Source: Streptomyces sp. NBC_00353
Lineage (GTDB): Bacteria > Actinomycetota > Actinomycetes > Streptomycetales > Streptomycetaceae
Length of the DNA stretch: 64,000 nucleotides
NCBI RefSeq assembly: GCF_036108815.1
Contig: NZ_CP107985.1
Span: forward strand, 9,421,501 to 9,485,500
Direction: 5' to 3'
Shown here: positions 17,272 through 25,733 of the stretch, in pieces
Position numbering within the stretch: position 1 is the first letter of the stretch
Layout: each line of letters opens with the position of its first letter
The notes under the pieces: generated by a model
What the model was told of the DNA's origin: nothing
The model's database searches: none
What the model saw: only the letters and a program-made list of their open reading frames with translations
Program-made: the position numbers and the translations under genes

Positions 17272-18207
17272 ATGCTCTTCCGTCAGCTGGAGTACTTCGT
17301 GGCGGTGGCCCGGGAGAGGCACTTCGCGCGGGCAGCGGACGCCTGCTTCGTCTCGCAGCCCGCACTGTCTGTGTCCATCGCCAAACTGGAGCGCGAGCTC
17401 AACGTCACACTGATCAATCGCGGCCACAATTACCAGGGCCTGACGCCCGAAGGAGAGCGTCTGGTTGTCTGGGCCAAGCGGATCCTCGCCGAGCAGGAGG
17501 CGTTCAAGGCCGAGGTGGCTGCGGTCCAGTCGGGCATCACCGGGACGCTGCGGCTGGGCGCCGAGCCCACGGCCTCGACGACGCTTGCGCTGCCGGTGAC
17601 GGCGTTCTGCACCGCGCACCCGCTGGCCAAGGTCCAGGTGCGGTCCCGCCTGTCCACCACGGAACTCATCCGGCAGCTCCGCGCATTCGAACTCGACGCG
17701 GCCATCGCCCACTTCGGTCCCGAGGACCGGGACGGGCTGCAGGTGACGCCGCTTTACGAGGAGCGGTACATGCTGCTCGCCGCCGCCGATCAGCTGCTGC
17801 CCCAGTCCGACACTCTGACCTGGGCCGAGGCGTCCCAGCTGCCGCTCGCGCTGCTCACCCCCGACATGCGGATCCGTCAGGTCATCGACGCCGCGTTCAC
17901 CCGCAGCGGAGTCACTGTCATCCCGCAAGTGGAGACCGACTCCGTGGCCACCCTGTACGCGAACGTGGGCGCGGGCGCCTGCACCAGCATCGTGCCGCAC
18001 ACCTGGTTGCGGGCCCTGCCGGTCACCGGCCGGATGCGTGTGCTGCGGCTTGTCGAGCCGGACGCGCGGGCGCTCATCTCGGTCGCGATCCACGATGCGA
18101 CGCCGGGCTCGCTCGCGGCCCGCGCGTTCATCACGGCGGCGGCCTCACTGCGTCTGGACGAGTTCTTCGACCGACCGCTGCCCGTGCCCGAACCCCTGGT
18201 CCGCTGA
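17272..18207 (+). CDS. LysR family transcriptional regulator
   Basis: 311 residues: N-terminal winged helix (FRQLEYFVAVARERHFARAADACFVSQPALSVSIAKLE) and a type 2 periplasmic-binding-like effector domain (about residues 90-300). The ATG at 17272 has a consensus AGGAGG site six bases away. It is convergent with the AMP-dependent ligase with only 37 bases between stops. Two dyads with the LysR-type layout lie in the ligase/oxc intergenic region and are the probable targets; oxalate or an oxalate-derived effector is an inference. Confidence 0.9.
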   Translation: MLFRQLEYFVAVARERHFARAADACFVSQPALSVSIAKLERELNVTLINRGHNYQGLTPEGERLVVWAKRILAEQEAFKAEVAAVQSGITGTLRLGAEPTASTTLALPVTAFCTAHPLAKVQVRSRLSTTELIRQLRAFELDAAIAHFGPEDRDGLQVTPLYEERYMLLAAADQLLPQSDTLTWAEASQLPLALLTPDMRIRQVIDAAFTRSGVTVIPQVETDSVATLYANVGAGACTSIVPHTWLRALPVTGRMRVLRLVEPDARALISVAIHDATPGSLAARAFITAAASLRLDEFFDRPLPVPEPLVR

Positions 18208-18244
18208 GCCGAGGCGGTTCCGGCCGGCCCGCCCGGCGGCGATG

Positions 18245-19819
18245 TCACCGGGCGAAACGCAGCTGGACCGCCTGCCGGTCCAGCGCGCCCTTGGCCGTAC
18301 GCGGCAGCGCCGGGACGACCTGGATCCGCTCGGGCACCTCGAAGGGGGCCAGCCGGCCCAGGCAGTACCTGACGATCTCCGCGGGCTCCGCGTCCTCCTC
18401 CTCGCGCAGCACCACCGCCGCGCCCACCCGATGCCCGTGCCGCTCGTCCGGCACCCCGAACACGGCGGCCTCGGCGACGGCGGGACAACCGCACAGTACG
18501 TCCTCGACGTACTCGGGGGAGACCTGGTCGCCCGCCCGCGTGATCAGGTTCCTGATCCGGCCGGTGAGGAACAGGGCGCCGTCGGCGTCCAGATGCCCCA
18601 GGTCCCCGGTGCGCAGCCAGCCCCCGCCGAAACCGCGCACTGTCGCCGCCGGATCGGCGAGGTAACCCCTGGCCACGCTGGGGCCGCGCACCCAGACCTC
18701 GCCCTGCACGCCGGGCGGGCACGCCTGCCCCGACGGGTCGACGACCTGGATCCGCGTCCCGGTCGGCCTGCCCACCGAGCCGTGCTTGGACGTACCGGGC
18801 GGCGGCAGGGGTTCACTGCTCGCCTGATGGGCGGCCTCCGTCATGCCGTAGGCCGACAGCAGTGGCACCCCGAGGGTGCGCTCCAGGGCCCGCTGGGTCG
18901 CGGTATTGAGCGGAGCGCTGGAACTGCGGGCGAAGCGCAGGGGCGGTGCGAGTGGCGCGGGATGTTCGCCGGCCGAACGGTCGAGGAGGATCTCGTGGAT
19001 GGCGGGCACCGCGGTGAACCAGGTGGCCCCCACCGCGCGCATGTCGTCCCAGAACGTGTCGGCCGAGAAGCGTCCCCCGGCCGGGAGCAGGACGCAGCCG
19101 CCGCCGGCGAGCGTGGCGAGCAGCGCCGAGATCAGCCCGTGCGTGTGGAAGAGCGGCATGACCGCCACCGTCGCGTCCCGCGGGCCCAGTTTGTACGTCG
19201 CGCACAGCACGCGCACCGCCGCGGCCACGTTCCCGTGGGTCAGCGGCACCAGGCGGGCCTGGTCCATGGTGCCGGCCGTCGACAGGATCAGGGCGTCGTC
19301 CAGGGCGAGGCCCGGCGTGGGCGTCCCGTACAGCCCGAGCGGCGCTCGCGTCGTGTCGAGCGTGACCGCACAGGGGGCGCCGGGCGCGACCTGTACCCGC
19401 ACGGGCCAGGCGGCCGGCACGCCTGCGGGAGCCTCGGGCCCGCACAGCACCACCCGCGCCCCGAACACCCCGAGCCGCGCGCCCAGTTGACCGGCAGGCA
19501 GGGCCGGATCCAACGGGGCGACGACCGCGCCGGCCCGGGCCGCACCCAATAGGGCCACGACGAACTCGACGGTGTTCGCGGCGACCAGTCCCACCGGGTC
19601 CCCGGGCCGCACCCCGGCGGCCGTCAGCCTGCGGGCCAGGTCGTCGGCGAGCGAGGCGAGGCCGACGTACGACAGCTCGATTCGCTCCGCACCGACGACG
19701 AGGGCCCGCGAGTGCGGACGCGCCCGCACGGGCCGGGACAACAGATCGACAAGACCGGTGAGTACGGGCGGGCGGTAGCGGTCCGGTTCACGCACGGACG
19801 CCGTGGCCACTGTGGCCAT
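18245..19819 (-). CDS. AMP-dependent acyl-CoA ligase-like protein, probable oxalate-CoA ligase with altered motifs
   Basis: 524 residues of the AMP-forming ligase superfamily, most like plant/yeast oxalyl-CoA synthetases (AAE3/Pcs60): MPLFHTHGLISALLATLAGGG, LLSAYGMTEAAHQ, WLRTGDLGHLDADG and LTGRIRNLI are all present. Two core motifs are degenerate. The phosphate-binding loop reads STAGTMDQARLVPLTH (residues 180-195) instead of TSGTTGxPKGVPLTH, and the C-terminal catalytic lysine motif reads TAKGALDR with Ala512 where the A10 lysine is expected and a lysine two places earlier. Start: ATG at 19819 behind GAGGAGG (a GTG lies one codon earlier). It may be weakened, or have another job; position between lysR and oxc ties it to oxalate. 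Confidence 0.8.
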   Translation of the reverse strand: MATVATASVREPDRYRPPVLTGLVDLLSRPVRARPHSRALVVGAERIELSYVGLASLADDLARRLTAAGVRPGDPVGLVAANTVEFVVALLGAARAGAVVAPLDPALPAGQLGARLGVFGARVVLCGPEAPAGVPAAWPVRVQVAPGAPCAVTLDTTRAPLGLYGTPTPGLALDDALILSTAGTMDQARLVPLTHGNVAAAVRVLCATYKLGPRDATVAVMPLFHTHGLISALLATLAGGGCVLLPAGGRFSADTFWDDMRAVGATWFTAVPAIHEILLDRSAGEHPAPLAPPLRFARSSSAPLNTATQRALERTLGVPLLSAYGMTEAAHQASSEPLPPPGTSKHGSVGRPTGTRIQVVDPSGQACPPGVQGEVWVRGPSVARGYLADPAATVRGFGGGWLRTGDLGHLDADGALFLTGRIRNLITRAGDQVSPEYVEDVLCGCPAVAEAAVFGVPDERHGHRVGAAVVLREEEDAEPAEIVRYCLGRLAPFEVPERIQVVPALPRTAKGALDRQAVQLRFAR

Positions 19820-19930
19820 CACCGCACCTCCTCACGCCAGTTGAGGCGAACAGCCGACACAGCTGAAACGGTCGACTGCGAGCCTGCGGGCCACGGCCCG
19901 TGAGAGTCCAATGCACAACCGTGAACGGCC

Positions 19931-19995
19931 GATAGTGGCCGACTATCACCGCAGGTGCCAGGGCCCGTTCCCGCCGTTGATAAACGCCGGTTATC
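19931..19995. promoter_or_regulatory. two LysR-type dyads in the ligase/oxc divergent promoter
   Basis: GATAGTGGCCGACTATC at 19931-19947 and GATAAACGCCGGTTATC at 19979-19995. Both are 17-base dyads of form GATA-N9-TATC, 48 bases apart centre to centre, in the 274-base gap between the divergent ligase and oxc genes. Equal geometry and placement fit the recognition and activation sites of the nearby LysR protein. Confidence 0.6.
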
Positions 19996-20093
19996 GGCTG
20001 GTCGCCGTCAGGTCTTGGACGGGGCGAGGGTCCGGCGCGGAAGGTGGATCCACCAGCCGCACAGCATCACTTGCCCAAGGAGGATCTCGGACC

Positions 20094-21845
20094 ATGACCG
20101 CCCCCTCATCACAGGAGACAGCGGCGAACGCCGACGCACCGGCCGAGCTCACCGACGGGTACCACCTGGTCGTCGACGCTCTGAAGCTGAACGACGTCGA
20201 GACCATCTACGGCGTGGTCGGCATCCCGATCACGGATCTGGCCCGGCTCGCCCAGGCCGAGGGCATCCGCTACATCGGCTTCCGCCACGAGAGCAACGCG
20301 GCCCACGCCGCGGCCGCGGCCGGTTACCTCACCAAGAAGCCGGGCATCGCTCTCACGGTGTCCGCGCCGGGGTTCCTCAACGGCCTCGTCGGCCTGGCCA
20401 ACGCCACCACCAACTGCTTCCCGATGGTGCAGATCTCGGGGTCCAGCGAGCGCCACCTCGTCGACCTCAAGCAGGGCGACTACGAGGAGATGGACCAGCT
20501 CGCCGCCGCGCAGCCGTTCTGCAAGGCCGCGTACCGCATCAGCCGGGTCGAGGACATCGGCCGGGGGATCGCCCGTGCGCTGCGCACCGCCGTCTCCGGC
20601 CGGCCGGGGGGCGTCTACCTCGACATCCCGGCCGCCGTGCTCGGCTCCATCATGGACAAGGCCGAGGGCGCCAAGACCCTGAGCCGGCTGGTCGACCCGG
20701 CCCCGCGCCAGCTGCCCGCACCCGAGGCGGTGGACCGTGCCATCGAACTCCTCGCCGGCGCCGAGCGGCCGTTGGTGGTGCTGGGCAAGGGTGCCGCCTA
20801 CGCCCAGGCCGACGACAGGATCCGGGAGTTCGTCGAGTCGACCGGCATCCCGTACGTACCGATGTCGATGGCCAAGGGCCTGCTGCCCGACGACCACCCG
20901 CAGTCGGTGGCGACCGCCCGCTCCCTCGCGCTGCGCAAGGCCGACGTCGTAATGCTCGTCGGAGCGCGCCTCAACTGGCTGCTGGGGCACGGGGAGGCGC
21001 CGCAGTGGAACCCCGACGCAAAGTTCATCCAGGTCGACATCGAGCCCAGGGAGCTGGACAGTAACCAGCCGATCGCGGCGCCGCTCGTCGGCGACGTCGC
21101 ATCCGTGCTCGAGGTGCTGGCCGAGCGCGCCAAGCCGGGTCAGATCTCCGCGCCCACCGCCTGGCGCGAGGAGCTCGCGGCGCGCTCCGCGCAGAATGTC
21201 GAGAAGATGGCCGGGCGTCTGGCGGCCGACCCGCACCCGATGCAGTTCATGGGCGCGCTGCGCGCCGTGCGCGACGTGCTACGCGACAACCAGCACGCGT
21301 ACCTCGTCAACGAGGGTGCCAACGCCCTCGACATGGCGCGCAACGTCATCGACATGCACGTCCCGCGCCACCGCCTGGACGTCGGCACCTGGGGTGTGAT
21401 GGGGATCGGCATGGGCTACGCGATCGCCGCCGCTGTGGAGACCGGCCAGCCAGTGATAGCCGTCGAGGGCGACAGCGCCTTCGGGTTCAGCGGCATGGAG
21501 CTGGAGACGATCTGCCGGTACCAGCTCCCCGTCACCACCGTGATCATGAACAACGGCGGTGTGTACCGCGGAAACGACGTCAACCCCCTCGACGACGCCC
21601 CGTCGCCCACCACCCTGATGCTGTCCGCCCGGCACGACCTCATGATCGAGGCGTTCGGCGGCAAGGGCTACCGCGCCACCACCCCCGCCGAGGTCACCGC
21701 GGCCCTCACCGAGTCGCTCGCCGCGGGCGGCCCCGCCCTGATCGACTGCGCCATCGACCCGGGCGCGGGCACGGAGAGCGGACACATCTCGCACCTCAAC
21801 CCCAAGGGCATCACCGTCGGCAACATCGTGCCGTCGAAGAAGTGA
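20094..21845 (+). CDS. oxc: oxalyl-CoA decarboxylase
   Basis: 583-residue thiamine diphosphate enzyme that converts oxalyl-CoA to formyl-CoA and CO2. N-terminal Pyr domain with GVVGIPITDLARLAQ and GFRHESNAAHAAAAAGYLT, central domain, and C-terminal PP domain with the ThDP motif starting at GDSAFGFSG (about residue 459) and ending in IMNNGG. The family-specific MELETICRYQLP and IYGVVGIP stretches support oxalyl-CoA over acetolactate or pyruvate activity. ATG at 20094 has AAGGAGGAT upstream. frc follows after 89 bases on the same strand and is probably co-transcribed. Confidence 0.96.
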   Translation: MTAPSSQETAANADAPAELTDGYHLVVDALKLNDVETIYGVVGIPITDLARLAQAEGIRYIGFRHESNAAHAAAAAGYLTKKPGIALTVSAPGFLNGLVGLANATTNCFPMVQISGSSERHLVDLKQGDYEEMDQLAAAQPFCKAAYRISRVEDIGRGIARALRTAVSGRPGGVYLDIPAAVLGSIMDKAEGAKTLSRLVDPAPRQLPAPEAVDRAIELLAGAERPLVVLGKGAAYAQADDRIREFVESTGIPYVPMSMAKGLLPDDHPQSVATARSLALRKADVVMLVGARLNWLLGHGEAPQWNPDAKFIQVDIEPRELDSNQPIAAPLVGDVASVLEVLAERAKPGQISAPTAWREELAARSAQNVEKMAGRLAADPHPMQFMGALRAVRDVLRDNQHAYLVNEGANALDMARNVIDMHVPRHRLDVGTWGVMGIGMGYAIAAAVETGQPVIAVEGDSAFGFSGMELETICRYQLPVTTVIMNNGGVYRGNDVNPLDDAPSPTTLMLSARHDLMIEAFGGKGYRATTPAEVTAALTESLAAGGPALIDCAIDPGAGTESGHISHLNPKGITVGNIVPSKK

Positions 21846-21934
21846 CCCGCCCATCGCACCCGGCAAGCCACCTCTCAACATCACCAGGCACTAACGCCGT
21901 TCGCCGCGCAACCCATCACGAGAAGGACTCAGAC

Positions 21935-23191
21935 ATGAGTGAACAGCCGCTCGCAGGCCTCAAGGTGATCGACTTCACCGGGGTCCAGGCCGGCCCCGCC
22001 TGTACGCAGATGCTCGCCTGGTTCGGCGCTGACGTCATCAAGGTCGAGCGCATCAACGGTGGCGACGTGACCCGTCAGCAGCTCAGGGACATCCCGGACA
22101 TCGACGCCCTGTACTTCACCATGCTCAACTCCAACAAGCGCTCACTGGCGATCAACACCAAGACGCCCGAGGGCAAGGAGGTCATGGAGAAGCTGATCCG
22201 CGAGTCGGACATCCTCGTCGAGAACTTCGCGCCCGGAGCCATGGACCGCATGGGTCTCGGCTGGGACTACATCCACGAGCTGAACCCGCGACTCATCTTC
22301 GGCTCGGTCAAGGGCTTCAACGACGACTCGAAGTGGAACGACCTCAAGGTCTACGAGAACGTCGCCCAGGCCGCCGGCGGCGCCGCCTCCGTCACCGGAT
22401 TCTGGGACGGCCCGCCCACCATCTCCGGCTCCGCGCTGGGTGACTCCAACACCGGCATGCACCTCATGATCGGTCTGCTCACGGCGATCATCCAGCGCGA
22501 CCAGACGGGGCTCGGCCAGAAGGTCTCGGTCTCCATGCAGGACGCCGTCCTCAACCTCACCCGCGTCAAACTCCGCGACCAGCAGCGCCTGGAGAGGGTC
22601 GGCTACCTGGAGGAGTACCCGCAGTACCCGCACGGCGAGTTCGGTGAGGCCGTGCCGCGCGGCGGCAACGCGGGCGGCGGCGGCCAGCCCGGCTGGATCC
22701 TCAAGTGCAAGGGCTGGGAGACCGACCCCAACGCGTACATCTACTTCACGGTCCAGGAGCAGAACTGGGCTCGTACCTGCGAGGCCATCGGACACGCGGA
22801 GTGGAAGGACGACCCGGAGTACAGCACCGCCCGGGCGCGCCAGCCGCACATCATGGAGATCTTCGGCGAGATCGAGAAGTGGCTCGCCGACAAGACGAAG
22901 TACGAGGCCGTCGACATCCTGCGCAAGTGGGAGGTGCCGTGTGCCCCGGTCCTGTCGATGAAGGAGCTGGCCGAGGACCCCGACATGCGCAAGAGCGGCA
23001 CCATCGTCGAGGTGGAGCAGAAGGAGCGCGGCACGTACCTGACGGTGGGCAGCCCGGTGAAGTTCTCCGGGTTCAAGCCGGACATCAAGGGTGCGCCGCT
23101 GCTTGGCGAACACACGGACGAGGTCCTCGCGGACCTGGGCTACGACGCGGACGCCATCCGTGAGTTGCACAAGGGTTCCGTCGTCGCCTGA
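21935..23191 (+). CDS. frc: formyl-CoA:oxalate CoA-transferase
   Basis: 418-residue class III CoA-transferase that moves CoA from formyl-CoA to oxalate, releasing formate and regenerating oxalyl-CoA. The catalytic aspartate is Asp170 in ALGDSNTGMHLM, matching Asp169 of the Oxalobacter enzyme; the glycine-rich loop appears as RGGNAGGGGQPGW, and MQDAVLNLTRVKLRDQQRLER is characteristic. The ATG at 21935 has GAAGGA upstream. Closes the oxc-frc unit before a very strong hairpin. Formate made here is the substrate of Fds. Confidence 0.96.
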   Translation: MSEQPLAGLKVIDFTGVQAGPACTQMLAWFGADVIKVERINGGDVTRQQLRDIPDIDALYFTMLNSNKRSLAINTKTPEGKEVMEKLIRESDILVENFAPGAMDRMGLGWDYIHELNPRLIFGSVKGFNDDSKWNDLKVYENVAQAAGGAASVTGFWDGPPTISGSALGDSNTGMHLMIGLLTAIIQRDQTGLGQKVSVSMQDAVLNLTRVKLRDQQRLERVGYLEEYPQYPHGEFGEAVPRGGNAGGGGQPGWILKCKGWETDPNAYIYFTVQEQNWARTCEAIGHAEWKDDPEYSTARARQPHIMEIFGEIEKWLADKTKYEAVDILRKWEVPCAPVLSMKELAEDPDMRKSGTIVEVEQKERGTYLTVGSPVKFSGFKPDIKGAPLLGEHTDEVLADLGYDADAIRELHKGSVVA

Positions 23192-23283
23192 CGCTGTGTC
23201 CGCCTGATGACAGGGGGGCAGGGGGACAAGGGGGGAGGTGTCCCGCGCGCGACCAGCGTGCGGGACACCCGCGTGTACGGACC

Positions 23284-23338
23284 GGGAATTGCGAGGAGGG
23301 CAGGGAACCCAGGGTTCCCTGCCCTCCTCGCAATTCCC
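23284..23338. terminator. 27-bp perfect hairpin between frc and the PAS gene
   Basis: GGGAATTGCGAGGAGGGCAG... at 23284-23310 is exactly complementary to 23312-23338 with a single base between the arms. It lies between two convergent genes (frc ends 23191, the PAS gene ends 23345), so it can terminate both. The stem is unusually long and perfect for this genome. Confidence 0.8.
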
Positions 23339-23344
23339 TGCGTT

Positions 23345-23788
23345 TCACACGGTCGTGGCGCGAACATTCGCGTCGGCGAGGCGGCGGCGCAACTCCTTCT
23401 CCTGGGCACGGCGCGCGGTGACATCGCGGATGACCGCACCGACATGTTCGGCGCCGCCCTGCGGATCCGACAGGAGGCACACGCTGAACTCGATCGACAG
23501 GCTCGACCCGTCGGCCTTGAGCGCGGGTACGGTGAGCAGGTCGCTCGCGCCGTAGCGGGTGGTGCCCTTGGCCATCGCCCCGTGGAAGCCGTCCCAGTGC
23601 GGGCGCCGGTGCCGCTCGGGGATGATCAGGTCGAGACTCTGTCCGAGCGCCTCGCTCTCCTTCCACCCGAAGATCCGCTCCGAGCCGCTGTTCCAGAACT
23701 GGATGAGCCCCTCGCTGTCGACGATGACGATGCCGTCGGGCGCGTGGATGGTCATTTGCGCGAGCAGTTCGGGGTGCGGGACTGTCAT
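23345..23788 (-). CDS. single-PAS-domain protein without output domain
   Basis: 147 residues made of one PAS domain (about 10-125: PDGIVIVDSEGLIQFWNSGSE, RIFGWKESEALGQSLDLIIPE) and a PAC-like end (GAVIRDVTARRAQEKELRRR), then a short charged tail. No kinase, HTH or GGDEF part is present. ATG at 23788 has CGGAGGAG upstream. Such PAS proteins can bind haem or flavin and act through a partner. Site H is about 45 bases upstream, so it appears to be part of the oxalate regulon; its partner is unknown. Confidence 0.8.
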   Translation of the reverse strand: MTVPHPELLAQMTIHAPDGIVIVDSEGLIQFWNSGSERIFGWKESEALGQSLDLIIPERHRRPHWDGFHGAMAKGTTRYGASDLLTVPALKADGSSLSIEFSVCLLSDPQGGAEHVGAVIRDVTARRAQEKELRRRLADANVRATTV

Positions 23789-23829
23789 GGCTCCTCCGGG
23801 TGGCGCGATGCGGGTGTACGGCCGGTCGT

Positions 23830-23848
23830 AAGTATACTGAATACAATC
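23830..23848 (-). promoter_or_regulatory. putative GntR operator, site H
   Basis: GTATAC-T-GAATAC-AATC at 23832-23848, a dyad with the same 6+1+6 layout and AATC tail as the other oxalate-block sites, about 45 bases upstream of the PAS gene start. Confidence 0.5.
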
Positions 23849-23998
23849 TCTCGATCGAGACGTGATTTGAGAAGTAACGAAGAGTCGCTGTCGTGCAGTT
23901 GACGAACCTGACCAAGTCGGGAACCTGGGCGTCTTGAACGAATCCCTGGGCGCGACGACTTTCCCGAGCCTCACCGCCGCTTGCCGGCTGAGCTTGAC

Positions 23999-24047
23999 CC
24001 GCTTCGGTCGCGGCGGGATCGGCGTACATCAGCACCATGTACTTCAT
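23999..24047 (-). pseudogene. YCII-family gene fragment
   Basis: MKYMVLMYADPAATEA is the conserved N-terminus of YCII/DGPF-domain proteins. After these 16 residues the frame stays open but resembles nothing in the family, so only the 5' end survives. An intact family member is at 24953-25291. Confidence 0.5.
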
Positions 24048-24952
24048 GCCAGGAACCTTGTGCCGGGACCCGGAGAACGTATGCGGTCACTGCGCCAGCG
24101 GATCGACCGTAGTGCTCGAGGTTCCGGTCCATTGTCAGGGAATGCGTCGCGCTGTCCGGACCCGGAGTGGCCGCAGGGTGAATGGAATGGGCGGCCCCTC
24201 CTGCCGTTCGTGATTTTCGTCAGCCGATTTTCCGCCGCAGCGGGTGGGCGGCCCCTTCGCAGCAGGAGCAGCGTGGCTCGAAGTCGAGGCCCAGTCGGGC
24301 GGGCGCCGAGGCGGACGCAGTACGTCTGGTTTCCAGCGCGCTGAGGGATAGCGGCTTCACGCAGGACGATGCCCCGCTGGGGCCGGCCGCCGTGACGGGC
24401 ATCGACCGTGAATTCTGACCACGGGCGCCCGGGGTTGATGGTCTGCGGGACTTTGTCGGTGGTGGTTCGGCAGTGTGATGTCGGTGTGGTGGGTGTCGGG
24501 CTTCTGCTGTTCGACTTCCTGGTGTTCGTCGGAGTCGCAGCAGTCCTCATCAGCCATCGGCGTCTGACACGCTGAGGCGTGAGGTCAGTCGGCTACAGGG
24601 CCAGAGGGTCCGGATCGACAGGCCGTTGATGTCTTCGGTTGATCTTCCACAACGGTTCGCAGAACGGCTGCGCACCCTCGTCACCGATGCTCCGGGCGTG
24701 ACCGGGGCGGAAGCTCCACGCCACCGAAAGCCCAGGCCGCACAGCCATCAACCAGGATCTGTGTGTTGTTGGCGTGGTGAATTCTCCTGTCGTTGTTCGT
24801 GTTGCGGAATCCCCACTTTTGAGCGAACGATGCCTGATGCGTGACGTGACTGGGGCCGGTTTCGGAAGCTGGGGGCGTGTCGGTTCTGAAGGGAGGCGTT
24901 CGTCGTAGGGTGAGAGGCAGCCGAAGGAGGCCGACGGCCGAGGGAGCCATGT
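24048..24952. other. intergenic region, no convincing gene
   Basis: About 900 bases with no frame showing both a good start and recognisable protein sequence. A 66-codon minus-strand frame (24357-24557) begins MADEDCCDSDEHQEVEQQKPD but has no recognised relative. The region separates the oxalate block from accessory DNA. Confidence 0.4.
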
Positions 24953-25291
24953 ATGACGCGGTACCTGATCTCGTTCGATGACGGCGCGATGACCTTCCCC
25001 GAGGAGGAGTTGCCCGAGGTGGCCGAGGCCTCGCACGAGGTGGTGCGTCAGGCTCAGGACGCCGGTGTGTGGGTCTTCGGTGGTGGGCTGGAAAGGCAGC
25101 AGGCGAGCGTCGTGGCCACCGACGGGACCGTCACCAACGGCCCGTACCCGGAGACCAAGGCGGTGCTCGGCGGGTTCTCGATCATCGATGTCCCCTCACG
25201 TGAGGACGCGCTGGAGTGGGCTGCCAAGATCGCTGCCGCGTGCCGCTGTGCGCAAGAGGTCCGGGAGATCATGCCCGACTCGACCGTCTGA
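24953..25291 (+). CDS. YCII/DGPF-domain protein
   Basis: 112 residues covering one YCII (DGPF) domain: TRYLISFDDGAM, VVRQAQDAGVWVFGGGLE, VTNGPYPETKAVLGGFSIIDVPSREDALEWAAKIAAACRC. The family has a dimeric alpha/beta-barrel fold; many members sit beside ECF sigma factors, but none is present here. Ribosome site GGGAG is just upstream. Function unknown. Confidence 0.8.
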   Translation: MTRYLISFDDGAMTFPEEELPEVAEASHEVVRQAQDAGVWVFGGGLERQQASVVATDGTVTNGPYPETKAVLGGFSIIDVPSREDALEWAAKIAAACRCAQEVREIMPDSTV

Positions 25292-25367
25292 TCGAAGACG
25301 ACCCGCTGCGGCTGGGGCCTGGTTCGGAAGTGGCTTGTGACCTGCGGGATCGGCCTGCTGCGCGGCT

Positions 25368-25560
25368 GTGGGTGACGCGGTTGGGCGGCATGATCTGACG
25401 GACGAGGCGTGGGCGGTGGTCGAGGCGTTGCTGCCGGTCGCAGGGTGCGGTCGTCCGGCGCGGAACCTGCGTCGGCAGGTCGACGGGATCCGCCACCGGG
25501 TCCGGGCGGGGCGCCCGTGGCGAGACGTGCCCGCCCTTCCGGGCTGGAAGGACGGGGGTT
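25368..25560 (+). pseudogene. IS5-like transposase N-terminal fragment
   Basis: Reads GRHDLTDEAWAVVEALLP, GRPARNLRRQVDGIRHRVRAG and RPWRDVPALPG, matching the N-terminus of IS5-group transposases common in Streptomyces. The remaining frame is unrelated and the DDE part is missing, so it is a remnant. Confidence 0.65.
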
Positions 25561-25733
25561 TGCGGTGGGAAGGTCACGTTCGCAGGTCGCGAGCGTCGAC
25601 CAGGACGGTGCGGTTCAGGTCAACCGGAATTCACCCAACAGGGTGGGGACGTTGCTACGGATCGATCCACCTGCGGTCCACGTGCCGTGTCAAGGGCTGG
25701 TGGCGCCAGGCGTTTTCGCGCCCTTGGGGCATG

